Source: Pegoplata infirma
Taxonomy: Eukaryota > Arthropoda > Insecta > Diptera > Anthomyiidae
Reading direction: 5' to 3'
Length of the DNA stretch: 64,000 bases
Assembly (NCBI GenBank): GCA_963921195.1
Contig: OY992537.1
Span: forward strand, 60,536,313 to 60,600,312
The notes below the pieces were generated by a model. It made no database searches, had not been told where the DNA came from, and was given only the letters and a program-made list of their open reading frames with translations. Shown in pieces: positions 21,986-33,612 of this stretch (position 1 is the first letter of the stretch; each line of letters opens with the position of its first letter). The position numbers were made by a program, and so were the translations under genes.

Positions 21986-22400
21986 AAACATGTCTAAAAT
22001 AAGAAAAATAGAAAAGGCCATGGCGCTCAGACTTAAAATAATCTATTGTACCTGAAAAGGAAATTAATTAAGGGTAAAGAAAGTTTTAAATAATAGTGAA
22101 AAGTGCTTGTTCAGACTTTCTCTGCTGCTATCACAAACCTGAGAAAATCAGACAAGGGAAGTCTATAAACCATGTCAGAGCCCATTGTCCGCAGTAGTGT
22201 TCTGTTGTGACTACATCCGCAAGACAAGGTGCAACGAAGGGTCTGATAAGACACCCAATCTTGTCATATGTCGAGCACAGGCATTGTGTCTCGTTATTAG
22301 GCCAGCAAGTGTGTAGATAGTTAGCCACTCTCTTGTCTGGTTTTATCACAAATCGTTTAGTATTCTTGCATGTCGACTCATCATACCATCTTTCCATTTA
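21986..22400 (-). pseudogene. LINE ORF2 C-terminal remnant
   Basis: Minus strand; matches the 3' part of the better-preserved copy at 24.2-25.15 kb (shared 'atggcgctcagacttaaaat' and 'gagaaaatcagacaaggga'). The frame 22131-22397 contains NTKRFVIKPDKRVANYL, parallel to NTKCFVIKPDKKVANYL in that copy. Truncated and mutated. Confidence 0.7.
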
Positions 22401-22504
22401 AACAATTTGGCTCTTATTTTTTTCAGAACTTGTTGTAAATTCGTCGCGAGAATCGTTGTAACTTACTGGCATTTAAGGATTCAAAGTGGGATTCATAACT
22501 GGAA

Positions 22505-22620
22505 ACAATGCGAGTGATAAAACTGAAGACAGAATGTTTCGAACATTAAAGGAATCATAATGGGCCTCATCAAGGGGTCTCTATGGACGTTGGTTTTGTG
22601 CAAACCATCGTTATCCTTCA
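22505..22620 (-). repeat. Repeat fragment shared with 28.7-28.8 kb
   Basis: Contains 'acaatgcgagtgataaaact' and 'ctctatggac', matching in reverse complement the sequence at about 28695-28812. It interrupts the LINE remnant between 22400 and 22640. Confidence 0.65.
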
Positions 22621-22639
22621 CAACGTAACCTAACCATCA

Positions 22640-22935
22640 CTCAATAAAAATTGATTTCATGTGAGAGTTGATCCAACGCATCATCCATGTCAAGCCCCTA
22701 CCAATCTGAGGTTCCTAATTGTGAGGAAACTGCAACGAAGCCAACGTTTGTCAATGAATCGGAAATCTCTTTTCCGCATATTCCCGTATAACTTGAAGCC
22801 CACAACAGACAGACCTTATTAACACATGAGACTTCATTGAGTCCACGCCGACACCCCTGGATAATTTTGTATGAAGTGTCTTAAAAAACAGGCTGTCACG
22901 GCAGATACTGATTTTTCTATACCTCCATTTATTTT
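22640..22935 (-). pseudogene. LINE RNase H remnant
   Basis: The minus-strand sequence parallels 24640-24930 ('gagagttgatccaacgcatc', 'catgtcaagcc', 'catgagacttcattgagtc'), covering the RNase H region of the same LINE family. Together with 21986-22400 it forms one interrupted copy. No open frame of note. Confidence 0.65.
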
Positions 22936-23879
22936 CACTTATCCCTGTTACAACAGTTCATAGCCTTAGAAAAACGGATGGAAGGATGAGCAAACTGCCT
23001 AAGTCTTGTAGAAATAGAAAATTCGCTCAAATATCTTTGCTATCTTAGGTATAAATAGAGATTATGTTTTTCCTCAGTTTTTACCCGGTAGTTCTCACCA
23101 TTTGAGTGTAAACGAATGAATGCTTGACAATGTTTACACCATTTTTGTTATTGTTAAATTTGGGTGGGTGTATAAAAATTTTCCAGAGAGAAGGTAAATG
23201 TTGATGATGATGTTGTTGCAGGAAAAAAATTTTAACTCATCTGTAATGTGGGAATTCAGAATGAAAGAAACAAAAATTAGTAGAAATAAAAAAAAGATGA
23301 CTTGTCATGGTATTGTTAACCTCCTTTTTAGTTTAGTTTTCGCTTCTTTTTATATTTCTTCTATAAATTACGCAAAAATTATTGATTTAGCCATTTATTT
23401 TTTATTTTTTTTTATAAAAATTTTGTTTGAGAGTGCTGACTGACATACATTAGTTCTTGTACGAGTATTTACAGCAAATGTCATGTGTTCTATTGGTAAC
23501 AAACATCGTCTAGATGACTGACTTGTTTTTATGTTGTTGTCGCTGATGTTGTTGCTGATATTGTTGTTGTTGTTGCTTCTAAATACAACGGATGATGACT
23601 GCAGTTGACGTTCATATTGACACAGATACGCAGCAAGTTTTATTTTTTTTTGTAATGTTGTTAGTTGGTTTGTTTGATTGTAAGTTATACAGTAAGTAAC
23701 TACTTATTACTTACACATGTTTGTTTGTAATGTAAACACTCGTCGTACTACATACATTTGTTTGTATGTTAGAAAATTATATGTAACAAAGTTATAAGAG
23801 AAAAGATATATGTTGGTCGACAACAAGCAAGTTTTTTTTTTTAAATATTTGTTAAGTTGTCATATCCATATGGGAGCAT
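22936..23879. other. No gene recognised
   Basis: AT-rich DNA with TGTTG/GATG microsatellite-like stretches (about 23195-23220 and 23525-23580) and a poly-T-rich segment near 23400. The small frame at 23198-23443 is low-complexity and unlike any family I know. Confidence 0.5.
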
Positions 23880-24120
23880 ACCTAAGAATTCCTTACATTG
23901 ACTGCCTGATGGAAAGCGATACTGCTTCAGCGAGGATGTTGAGAAAATCAGGCAAGTTCATGGCGCTCAGACTTAAAATAGTCCATTCTACCGTGCATAG
24001 AAAGTATAAAGAGAGTGAAAAGCGCTTGCTCGGAATATCCCAGTTACTTTCACAAACCTGACAAAGTCAGACAGAGGAAATCCGTCGATCATGTCCATTG
24101 ACATTATCAAAATTTATTTT
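23880..24120 (-). pseudogene. LINE 3'-end fragment
   Basis: Shares 'atggcgctcagacttaaaat' and the 'cacaaacctgacaaagtcag' region with the LINE copies at 22.0 and 24.2 kb. This is a third, 5'-truncated piece of the family lying head-to-tail with the next. Confidence 0.6.
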
Positions 24121-24159
24121 TCGCTGTTAAGCTCTAAAGAACGGTTGAGTTGAGTTGAG

Positions 24160-25150
24160 GGTGGGTTGTACAAGCCTCAAAATAGGTAAATTTTTAGGCA
24201 AGTCCATGGCGCTCAGACTTAAAATAGTCCATTGTACCGTACCCCGAAAAGAAAGATTAAGTAAGGGTGATAAAAGGTTGAGAAGAAAAAGGAAGAAAAG
24301 TTCAGAATTTCTCAGTTGCTTTCACAAACTTGAGAAAATCAGACAAGGGAAGTCCATGGACCGTGTCCATAGACAGAATATCAGTACCCAATATCCGCAG
24401 TCTAGCGTTTGAGAACGCTGGACAAGAACAGGCATAATGTTCAGTTGTGTCATCATCCTCAAGACACCTAATCTCGTCATATGACGAGCACAGGCATTGT
24501 GTCCCGTGATTAAGCCAGTAAGTCTGCGACAGTCTATTCTACTGAGACTGAGTAGATAGTTAGCCACTTTCTTGTCTGGCTTAATTACAAAACATTTGGT
24601 ATTCTTGCATGCCAACTCATTTGACCATCTTTCCATGAAAGTTGCTTTCATATGAGAGTTGATCCAACGCATCAGCCATGTCAAGCCAATACCAATTTGT
24701 TCTGGATTGTAAAGAATTGTATCAGAGCCAAGATTTGCCAAAGAGTCACCAATCTCGTTTCCCCGTATTCCCCTATGACCCGGAACACACAGAAGTCTGA
24801 CGCTATTACCACATGAGACCTCATTGAGTCTGCGTCTACATTCCTGGACAATTTTGGATGAAGTAACTGGAGATTCAAGTGCAATGAGCGCAGCCTGGCT
24901 GTCACTGCAAACACTGATTCTACTATTACTCCATCTGTTCCCAATTATCCAGGTCGCTACGTCCAAAATAGCAAATATTTCAGTCTGAAATACTGTAGCC
25001 ATTTTTCCCATAGCAATATAGCATTTGGTCGCATCGTCCAAATACCAGCCAAACCCAGAGCCAATTAAAGTACTGGATCCATCCGTGTAGAAAGTATCCG
25101 TGTAATTTTCCAGTAGGTCTGCTGGGTTTCCCCAGTCTTCCCTACTCGGA
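24160..25150 (-). pseudogene. LINE ORF2 3' fragment: RNase H and C-terminal domain
   Basis: The best-preserved copy of this family, open on the minus strand from about 25150 to 24322. In order: FYTDGS with the first RNase H aspartate (GAT complement at 25081-25083), FQTEIFAI with the glutamate, CSDSQAAL with the second aspartate, and VPGHRGIRGNEIGDSLA with the histidine and final aspartate, so the full D-E-D-H-D set is present. A C-terminal region with CKNTKCFVIKPDKKVANYL follows. RNase H would remove RNA from the RNA:DNA hybrid during target-primed reverse transcription. The RT domain is absent, so it is a 5'-truncated insertion; no ATG-initiated gene is implied. Confidence 0.78.
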
Positions 25151-25154
25151 AATA

Positions 25155-25372
25155 TTACAGTAAACTTCCTAGCAAAGTAAAGAACGGTTGCTTTTCAAAC
25201 CTTAGCAGGTCAGAGAAGGGAAGTTCACGGATCTTGTCAATTGACAGAATATCAGAACCCATTATCTGCTGTCTAGCTCTTGATGACGCTTGCCAACAAC
25301 AGACGTAGTGTTTTTTGGTTTCCTTATCCTCAAGACAAGCTGCACACAAAGGGTTTGTAAAGATGGTAAGGT
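25155..25372 (-). pseudogene. LINE C-terminal fragment
   Basis: The translation includes NPLCAACLEDKETKKHYVCC, a Cys/His cluster typical of the ORF2 C-terminus in RNase H-bearing LINEs, and ends SDLLRFEKQPFFTLL. It is the 3' end of the family at 24.2 kb, abutting the tail of another LINE at about 25373. Confidence 0.65.
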
Positions 25373-26345
25373 TAGGTTGTAAGTGGCTGCTGACGTTCCG
25401 ATATGGTACCACGGGACTGCAAAAGGTTTCTCTACTGATCCTTGCCGTTAAAGCAATTTGAACTTCTTCTGAAACTCCTAAGTTATTGAATTTTGACATC
25501 TGAAAAATCAGAAAGATCGGGCAGCTCCCTAGATTCCACTGAAGCAAGTCGCTGACCAGAAAGTACCGGGCAATGGCAGATGAAGTGTTCGATAGTTTCC
25601 AACTCCTCTTCATCCATGCAACTTCGGCAAAAGTCCTTTGATAGCACATTTTACCGCTATACGTCTTATAGGAAAGACAGTGTTCTGTTATTAAAGCAAC
25701 CACCGTTGAAATCTCTCCTCTTGGAAGCGATATGAGCTCACTTGTGCGCTTCTGATTAAGAGATGGCTAGATCTGTCGTGTTGTCTCACACGTCCATCCA
25801 TTTGCTCATCTCTGATTAGTCTCCGTCGCGGAACAAAGCCGTAGATTTTATTTGCAAGTTTCTAGAGGAATACTCATTACAAGTCTGTTGGAGCCAGTTT
25901 TAAAAGCTCATCGGCTTTGCAATTCCCTGGAATGTCTCTGTGCTCTGGGACCCAAATGAGTCGTATGTCAAACTGCTTGGCCATCTTATTTCAAAGAGTG
26001 CGGCAGTTAAGGGCAGATCTTGTTTTCAGAAACATTGACTCCAGGGACTTGACCACGTCATGACTGTCAGAATAGATGTAGACTGTGGTTGTAGACAAGA
26101 CATTGCAACTCAACCACTTTCTTTATTACTAGCATCTCTGCCTGGTAGACACTGCAATGATCTGGCAGTCTTCGAGCCAGGCCTAATCCAAGCTCTTCCG
26201 AATAGACTACAAAGCTCACTTATTCGTGCAGCCTCGATCCATCCGTATAAAAACCTATGGAATTTTTATCTACTTCAAGATTATAAGATACCTAATCTCG
26301 TCATAGGCACACAATTTACTGGACGCTTTCTCTCTTGATCTGCCA
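25373..26345 (-). pseudogene. LINE ORF2 3' fragment, frameshifted
   Basis: The reverse complement parallels the intact plus-strand copy at 54632-55466, including the 3' untranslated part ('ggttaggttgtaagtggctg' at 25370 corresponds to the tail at 55435-55455). RNase H is broken by frameshifts; the C-terminal part is readable as VALITEHCLSYK and CMDEE-like sequence. The frame 25155-25703 fuses this copy with the neighbouring fragment and is not one gene. Confidence 0.72.
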
Positions 26346-26439
26346 AAACTTTGGATCTTCTGGTTAAAACATCACTTTTTCTTAGGGTCAACCGAAGCAT
26401 GATTCGTTACAGTAAAAGATTTTACTGCGGTTTATTTCG

Positions 26440-27714
26440 TTTGACACTCTTCAGCGTTCTATAAAAGATTTGTCGAAATATGCATGAGACTGTGGTCAGA
26501 GAGTTAGCCAGAGTAAAACTGAACTTGTCTTGTATATAAGAAAAACAAGATTCCTATTTTTATCCTATGACGGCAGTAAAATCGCCTTCTCAGATAGGAA
26601 GTTTAATTTAAGGCGTAATATTGAGGAACGGGTACGAAAAGTGGTGCGCAGTGGTGCGTCTAACTCTACTGTATGGAGTCACTGTCTGGTGTCCTGGCTT
26701 AGAGACAACAGGAAACTGTAGCTTTGTCGCAAAGATACAGAGATTGACGTCGATGTGTATCACTGGAGCTCTTCGTAATACACCTACAGCTGCATTAGAG
26801 ATCCTCCTTTACCTGATATCATTGGACATATTGGGATAAAAAACCTCACAATGTGGACTGTGCTCCCTCTATGAACCTTTGTGGGTGGCACTTTACCATT
26901 ATGAAACCATCCAGGTAGTCTTTGATGGGGCACATTCCGGGTATTGGAGCCTCTATAAACTTTTACAAGGATGGATCGAAGCTACACGAACTTGTGGGTT
27001 TCGGAGTCTTTTTGGACGAGCTTAGGTTGAGCATGGCTAAAAGATTGCCAGATCGTTGCAGTGTTTACCATGCAAAGATGCTGGAAGTGGCTGACTGGTA
27101 CTTTGGGAGGAAGATCAACTTGGTTTTGCTTATGGAATAAAAGGTCGATCCTGTGTTAGGCCTCCACTTCTTAGTTTACTGACGCAAAGGTATTGAAAAT
27201 CCTAACCTCTAGGATCGAGAAGTGATTGTCAGTGTATTTCCATGGCGAACAGGAAATGGAGAGAGTTAAGTACAAGCAGAATTACCGGAATAATCTGGCC
27301 GCGTTACGACCTCAAAAGAACCCGCTACCTACTTTCTCTTAACAGAAGAGAATGTCGTTTACTCACGGGACACTGCCTAATTGCTTTTCACGCAAGAACA
27401 ATTGGATTCATCTCTGATTCCAATTGTAGAAGATGCGATGAACCGAATATGGATGAAACTGTTGAACATATCCTTGCGAATGCCCCGCATTGGCCGGGCA
27501 TCGCAAACAAATAATAGGCAAAACAGAACTCGAGAGTCTGGAAGAATTCGCAGTTATGGACCTTATGTCCGTTAAATTGTTTGGAACTTGGACTAACGCG
27601 TTTTATCCTAGTCGCTGAAGGAACATGTGGTATTGCTATGGACCATCCGGTCTATGCGAGGAGTTCAAAATTTTGAGCTCCGCCACCCCTAACCTAACCT
27701 TACCTAATAGACAT
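26440..27714 (+). pseudogene. LINE ORF2 3' half, frameshifted, with CCTAA tail
   Basis: Plus-strand remnant in several frames: the RT thumb with NLRRNIEERVRKVV (about 26600-26650), then LTLLYGVTVWC (26650), RNase H with FYKDGS (26960) and AKMLEVADW (27080), and the C-terminal RRECRLLTGHCLI and CRRCDEPNMDETVEHIL (27345-27475), a CX2C...H cluster. The 3' end reads gctccgccacccctaacc followed by CCTAA-like repeats to 27714. The same 3' end occurs as a short insertion at 37051-37228. Non-functional. Confidence 0.78.
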
Positions 27715-28308
27715 TAGAAAAACTTGTGTATTCTGATTTTAATACTTAATGGAAATTCCCATATTTACTGCAATTTGGTATTATTTTTTTCTTTCTTTTA
27801 AACATACTAAAATATAACGGTTTGTATTTGTCTAACCAAACCTCTCAAAACTACAGTAAAACGAGACCGAACTAGCTAAAACAACTGACTACCACAACTG
27901 CAAATAAAATGTGCAACTACAACCAAAATGATTGAATGTATAAGTAAAGAAATAACCAATTTTATTGAGAAAAAATATATATAATCGAATTGAAAATATA
28001 CGAATTGAAGAAATCTATTCAATACCTATACCACCACCACCAACAACAACCAATACCGCTACAAATGAACAACCACAATAAATAATTAAATGAATGAAGA
28101 ACGTACTTGTTTGGTGTGGAATGAAGTAGAGAAAAAATCAAACATCGAAATAGAAAATAAAACAAACTATCATGTCAGGTTTTTTTTTGTATTTTTTTAA
28201 CTTGAAACATTTTCAATAATTTACACCATTTTCTGAAAAGAAACCTTTCCAAAGAATTTATGATAAACAAGAAATAAAAATTTATTTTCCTGATAGAGGA
28301 AAAAAAAA
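27715..28308. other. No gene recognised
   Basis: AT-rich sequence with CAA/CCA microsatellite-like stretches (about 28030-28080). The minus frame 28175-28390 extends into the adjacent palindrome and mirrors 28558-28824, so it reflects the inverted repeat. Confidence 0.5.
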
Positions 28309-28672
28309 TTGGGAATGTCTCTGGTATTTTAGTATAACTGGATGAAATAAGAAGTCTCTTCTGCTTCAGTTGACTCTTCTGGATCTGCACAGTTAAAAAT
28401 TATGTTTGGATGATCGAAGTCAATTTATTGTGGCTCGAGGTCGGTACTAAATGTTTGCTTATATTGGAACTGGGTTTAAAACCCAGCTCTGACTACGAGT
28501 TTTAAACACAGGTCCAATATTAGCAAACATTTAGTACCGACCTCGAGCTAGAACAAATTGACTTCGATCATCCAAATAGAATTTTTTACTGTGCAGATCC
28601 AAAAGAGTCAATTAAAGCAGAAGAGACTTCTCATTTCATCCAGTTATACTAAAATATCGGAGAGATTTTCGA
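28309..28672. repeat. Fold-back element, ~165-bp arms
   Basis: The left arm (about 28318-28480) is the inverse of the right arm (about 28497-28668). Shared blocks include 'cgaggtcggtactaaatgtt', 'gatcgaagtcaattt' and 'ttttagtataactggatga'. The loop is about 15 bp near 28488. Arms differ by scattered substitutions, so the duplication is not recent. No coding role; a transcript would fold into a long imperfect hairpin. Confidence 0.88.
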
Positions 28673-28850
28673 ACATACGGATCCAAAAGATTGTGGAGGA
28701 TGACGGCGTTTTACACAAAACAAAAGTCCATAGAGGCCTTGATGTGGCTCATTGTGATTATTTTCAAAGTCAAAACCTTCTCTCTTCAGTTTTATCACTC
28801 GCATTGTTTATCATCTCATTTTGAAGAAATCAATGCCGTTTCAGTTTCAA
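28673..28850 (+). repeat. Repeat tail shared with 22.5 kb
   Basis: Follows the palindrome; 28695-28812 is homologous in inverse orientation to 22505-22620. The arrangement suggests a larger repeat of which the palindrome is one part. Confidence 0.55.
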
Positions 28851-29910
28851 GGCTATAAACTCCAAAGTTTCTATTACCGTTTGAACGGAAACTATTTTTG
28901 AACAGTTATTGAATTTCTTTTGGAAATTGTGTTTATCTCTGGTTTTTAGCAAAACCATTTTTTTTCTTTTCACTAGAAATCAATTTTTTATAGATTTTAC
29001 GAGTATTCAGTGCTAGAATAGAAAAAAAACTTGATATTAAAAAAAAAAACTATTCTACCAATACTCCTACTTTTTATTTATAAATCACTAGCTTACAATC
29101 CCGGTACTTCGTTACCGGTTGTATTGAATACCGGATAATAGGAGGATCAGGATTATTCTATCGATTTTCAAAAAATTCCCCTACGTAGTCTTTGTTTTAT
29201 TTACTTGTGGACGTTTAAGTCTTCCATAAAAAAATATTTCAATGAATAATATAAACAATAAAATTTAAATAACTTTGCTGGTACGTTATCATGTTCGTTC
29301 CGGGGAAAAAATATAATGACAATTTTCGAGTCCTTATGTCGGGATTTTGGATTTTGAGTGAATAAATATTTCAGTGAAAAAAGAAATTGCAATAAAAAAA
29401 ATATATGGAGTAAAAAAAAGCTAAACACCAAAAATTTGAGTTAAAAATATCATTCCATATTGTTCCCTGCTCTATTCCATATTGTTCCCCGTTCTACTCC
29501 ATTTAATTTCCAAATCCATCTCCATCTTCTAAGGTCATTGTTATAGGCACAGAAAAAGTACCCCATTAGAAACGGAATTTAAAAAAAGTACCTCTTTCAG
29601 AATGTTTTTTCTTCCCCGAAGGATCCTAAAATCCATATTTCAATTATCTAGGATCATTGTTTCAGCAAATATTAAAAGTACTTTTTATCCCCGTTAAGAA
29701 ACGGAATTTCCAAAAAAAATTTTCCCAATCTCTTTTTTCACCAAAGGATTTTACATTCCAAATTTTAAGTTTCTGGGGCCACTATATATCAGGAAGTAAA
29801 TAAGTACACTTTTTTATTCCTTTTAACCCAATTATTTTCCGATAGGCGAACCTTTTCCAATTTCAAGTTTCTATGTTAATTATTTCAATAAATAAAAAAG
29901 TACCAAAAAG

Positions 29911-30794
29911 TGTACTTTTTATGAAAGGTACTTTTTATGTACGTACTTTTTATGGAAGGTACTTTTTATAAGTGGTATTTTTTATAAAAGGTACTTTTTA
30001 TAAAAGGTACTTTTTATAAAAGGTATTTTTATAAATGGTACTTTTTTAAAAGGTACTTTTTATAAAAGGTACTTTTTATAAAAGGTACTTTTTATAAAAG
30101 GTACTTTTTATAAAAGGTACTTTTTATAAAAGGTACTTTTTATAAAAGGTACTTTTTATAAAAGGTACTTTTTATAAAAGGTACTTTTTATAAAAGGTAC
30201 TTTTTATAAAAGGTACTTTTTATAAAAGGTACTTTTTATAAAAGGTACTTTTTATAAAAGGTACTTTTTATAAAAGGTACTTTTTATAAAAGGTACTTTT
30301 TATAAAAGGTACTTTTTATAAAAGGTACTTTTTATAAAAGGTACTTTTTATAAAAGGTACTTTTTATAAAAGGTACTTTTTATAAAAGGTACTTTTTATA
30401 AAAGGTACTTTTTATAAAAGGTACTTTTTATAAAAGGTACTTTTTATAAAAGGTACTTTTTATAAAAGGTACTTTTTATAAAAGGTACTTTTTATAAAAG
30501 GTACTTTTTATAAAAGGTACTTTTTATAAAAGGTACTTTTTATAAAAGGTACTTTTTATAAAAGGTACTTTTTATAAAAGGTACTTTTTATAAAAGGTAC
30601 TTTTTATAAAAGGTACTTTTAATAAAAGGTACTTTTTATAAAAGGTACTTTTTATAAAAGGTACTTTTTTATAAAAGGTACTTTTTATAAAAGGTACTTT
30701 TTATAAAAGGTACTTTTTATAAAAGGTACTTTTTATAAAAGGTACTTTTTATAAAAGGTACTTTTTATAAAAGGTACTTTTTATAAAAGGTACC
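29911..30794. repeat. 16-bp tandem array, ~55 units
   Basis: The unit is GGTACTTTTTATAAAA and is nearly perfect over about 850 bp. Rare variants occur near 30616 (TTAATAAAA) and 30670 (an extra T). The unit resembles the 'tataaaaggtac' segment inside the neighbouring 146-bp repeat, a likely seed. Confidence 0.96.
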
Positions 30795-31680
30795 ATTATT
30801 TCAGTAAATTAAAAAAAGTACCAAAAGTACACTTTTTTCCATTTTACCCCCGTAGAGTCAACATTGGCAAAAACCCAGCCTTGGTGAATATTTTTTCCGG
30901 GAGGTGAACCTACATTGCAAATTTTAAGTTTTTAGGACCATTATTTAAGAAAATATAAAAGGTACCAAAAGTACAGTTTTTTACCCTGTTTACCCCTAAG
31001 AATCAACATTGGAAAAATCCAGCCTTAGTAGATTTATATTCCGGGAGCTGAACCTACATTCAAAATTTCAAGTGTCTAGGACCATTATTTAAGGAAATAT
31101 AAAAGGTAACAAAGGTACATTTTTTACCCTTTTTACCCCCTAAGAATCAACATTGGCAAAAATCCAGCCTTACTGGATCTATATTCCGGGAGGTGAACAT
31201 ACAGTCCAAATTTCAAGTTTCTGTGACCATTATTTCAGGATATATAAGAAGTACCAAAAGTACAGTTTTTTACCCTTTTTACCCCCTCAGAATCAACATT
31301 GGCAAAAATCCGACCTTACTGGATCTATATTTCAGGAGTTGAACATACAGTCCAAATTTCAAGTCTCTGTGACCATTATTTCAGGAGATATAAAAAGTAC
31401 CAAAAGTTCAGTTTTTTACCCTTTTTGTCCCCTTTGAATCAACATTGGCAAAAATCCGGCCATACTGGATCTTTATTCCGGGAGATGAACATACAGTCCA
31501 AATTTCAAGTCTCTATGACCATTATTTCAGGAGATATAAAAAGTACCAAAAGTACAGTTTTTTACCCTTTTTACCCCCTTAGAATCAACATTGGCAAAAA
31601 TCCAGCCTTAGTGGATCTATATTCCGGGAGGTGGACCTACAGTCCAAATTTCAAGTCTCTAGCTTCAGCGGTTTGGGCTG
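30795..31680. repeat. 146-bp tandem repeat, ~6 units
   Basis: The landmark 'aatcaacattgg' recurs at 31001, 31145, 31291, 31437 and 31583 (spacing 144-146), with a diverged unit at about 30857. Older, shorter units appear left of the 16-bp array (29530-29900). Frames at 31153-31437 and 31299-31688 arise from the repeat; 146 is not a multiple of 3. Confidence 0.92.
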
Positions 31681-31700
31681 GGCGATGATGAATGAGTATG

Positions 31701-31743
31701 TCAGTCAGTCAGTCAGTCAGTCAGTCAGTCAGTCAGTCAGTCA
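31701..31743. repeat. (TCAG)n microsatellite
   Basis: About eleven TCAG units near the 5' end of the minus-strand Helitron, where similar TGAC runs are expected in this repeat type. Confidence 0.95.
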
Positions 31744-31753
31744 CATTACTCTT

Positions 31754-33184
31754 TTATATATCACAAAATCCACCAGAAAACACATAAAAAATGCTATTTT
31801 CTGACCTTAGGTCTTTCGATTTTCTTTATATTAACGGTATGCATTCTTCATAAAGCTAATAAAACATATCCATTTTCAGTTTTTTTAATTTTAAAAAAAT
31901 CGCGATTTTTTCGCGAATTTAATTTTCTTCAAAAATTTAAAAAATCAAAAAAGTATGTTAATTTGAAGAGCCATATCTGCTAAAGTATCTATCGGATTTC
32001 TACGATTCAAAAAGCATTTGATTCAAACGTTCGTCCTTTTTTATACCAATGCAATAAAAAAAAAGTTTTTCCAAAAAAAGTGCATTTTTGATGCAAATGC
32101 AATTTTTTGATGCATTTTTCAAAACTTTCTCCCCCTTCAATTTTTTTGAAACCTGCATAATTCGAAAATATGGCATTTTTTACACAAAATTGAGTACAGT
32201 TTTTTTTGTGACGGCGTTTCAAAAAATTTTCGTGATTTTTTTAAAACTACTTATTTGATTTTTTCCATACAAAAAATCAATTTTGTATTTATTTTGCAAT
32301 TTTATCAAAAAAGTATGTAACTTTAAAAAGCCATTTCTTCGAAAGTATCTATCGGATTTCTACGCCTCAAAAAGCATTCGATTCAACTGATTATCCGTTT
32401 TTATAACAATGCACTAACAAAAAATATTTTTTTAAAAAAATGCATTTTTGATGCAAATGCAATTTTTGGATGCATTTTTTAAAACTTTCTCCCCCTTCAA
32501 TTTGTCTGAAACCTGCATAAATCGACAATATAGAATTTTTTACATAAAATTGGGTACATTTTTTTTTGTGACGGCGTTTCACAAAATTTTAGTGATTTTT
32601 TTAAAAAATGCTTACGTAGCTTTTCCTTAGACTAAATTTTTTTTTTTGTTATTTTATGAATTTTATGAAAAAATTGTATGGAAAAACCAATAAGGTATTT
32701 AAAAAAAAAAATACAAAATTTTTACGAAACTCCGTCACAAAAAAAGCTGTACGCAATTTTGTGTAAAAAATGCTATATTTTCGATTTATGTAGGTTTAAA
32801 AAAAATTGAAGGGGGAGAAAGTTTTAAAAAATGCATCCAAAAAATGCATTTGCATCAAAAATGCACTTTTTTTTAAAAATATTTTTTTTTATTACATTAA
32901 TATAAAGTAAGACTATCGTCTGAATCGAATGCTTTTTGAATTGAAGAAATTCGATAGATACTTCCGAAGATATGGCTATTCAAAATAGCATACTTCTTTG
33001 ATTTTTTCAATTTTTGAAGAAAATTAAATTCGCGAAAAAATCGCGATTTTTTTTAAATATAAAAAACTAAAAATGGATATGTTTAATTGGCTCTATAGAG
33101 CACATGTGTACAAAAAATTAGATAAATTTGAAGACCCTCGGTCAGATTTTATAAAATCTTTGCTGGATTTCATGATATATAGAT
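31754..33184. repeat. Large fold-back element with an extra arm copy
   Basis: The left arm (31754-32235) and right arm (about 32710-33184) are inverse copies sharing 'aatcgcgattttttcgcgaa', 'agtatctatcgga' and 'actttctcccccttcaat'. A third partial copy at about 32299-32600 lies in the same orientation as the left arm. Frames at 32007-32222 and 32391-32582 (both minus) are similar only because they come from two arm copies. No target duplication could be fixed. Confidence 0.85.
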
Positions 33185-33612
33185 TGATAATTATAATGAT
33201 AGTCATTAAGATGATGATGAAGATTTGTAAACTACTATGAGTACTATATAACTATAATAATATATATAAATAAGGTTCATACTGTATACCAAACATTTTT
33301 TTATATAGTCGAATGTGTTGGAAAAGTACTTGGAATTTTTCATGATTATTTCAAAATATGATTGGAATTTTGGAAAAAAAGATTTTAATTGAGAAGGTTT
33401 TAATTTAAGAAGCTTAAAAGCTCTTTAGAATTTTCTATTATGAAAGAGTCCTAGTGATCATGTTTGGTTTGGTTTTGGTAGGTGGATGGCGCTTGACACT
33501 TACCATCCCTTTGAGAAAGACAGCAGTTCCTGTGACCGGTTCTGAACTGGCCTATAATGACAAGAATCGGTCCCAGAAACAGAAACCAGTCACAGGACAG
33601 GCACTTTAAGAT
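33185..33612. other. No gene recognised
   Basis: AT-rich with 'ata' repeats at first, then a more balanced patch at about 33470-33600 containing 'gaccggttctgaactgg' and 'gaaccagtcacagg'-like pieces. No frame or element boundary is supported. Confidence 0.45.

Larger units (their letters stand above)
29088..31753 (-). mobile_element. Non-autonomous Helitron with internal satellites
   Basis: On the minus strand the 3' end reads CCGGTAACGAAGTACCGG (6-bp stem at 29101-29118), 9 nt, then CTAG followed by T, the Helitron 3' signature of hairpin, CTRR and insertion before T. The opposite end carries 'atatataaaagagtaatg' and TGAC repeats, as I would expect near the start of fly non-autonomous Helitrons; the exact first bases (expected TC after A) are unclear because they overlap the neighbouring palindrome arm. 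No Rep/helicase frame. The interior is mostly two tandem arrays. Confidence 0.7.

Noticed and set aside
25155..25703. A single 182-residue gene
   Set aside because: The frame joins the 3' ends of two different LINE copies; the boundary is the tail sequence near 25372.
31153..31688. Two overlapping frames encoding repeated peptides
   Set aside because: They come from the 146-bp tandem repeat; the period is not a multiple of three, so frames change between units.
32007..32582. Two paralogous small proteins (32007-32222 and 32391-32582, minus)
   Set aside because: Their similarity comes from two direct arm copies of the fold-back element; no start context or conserved motif.
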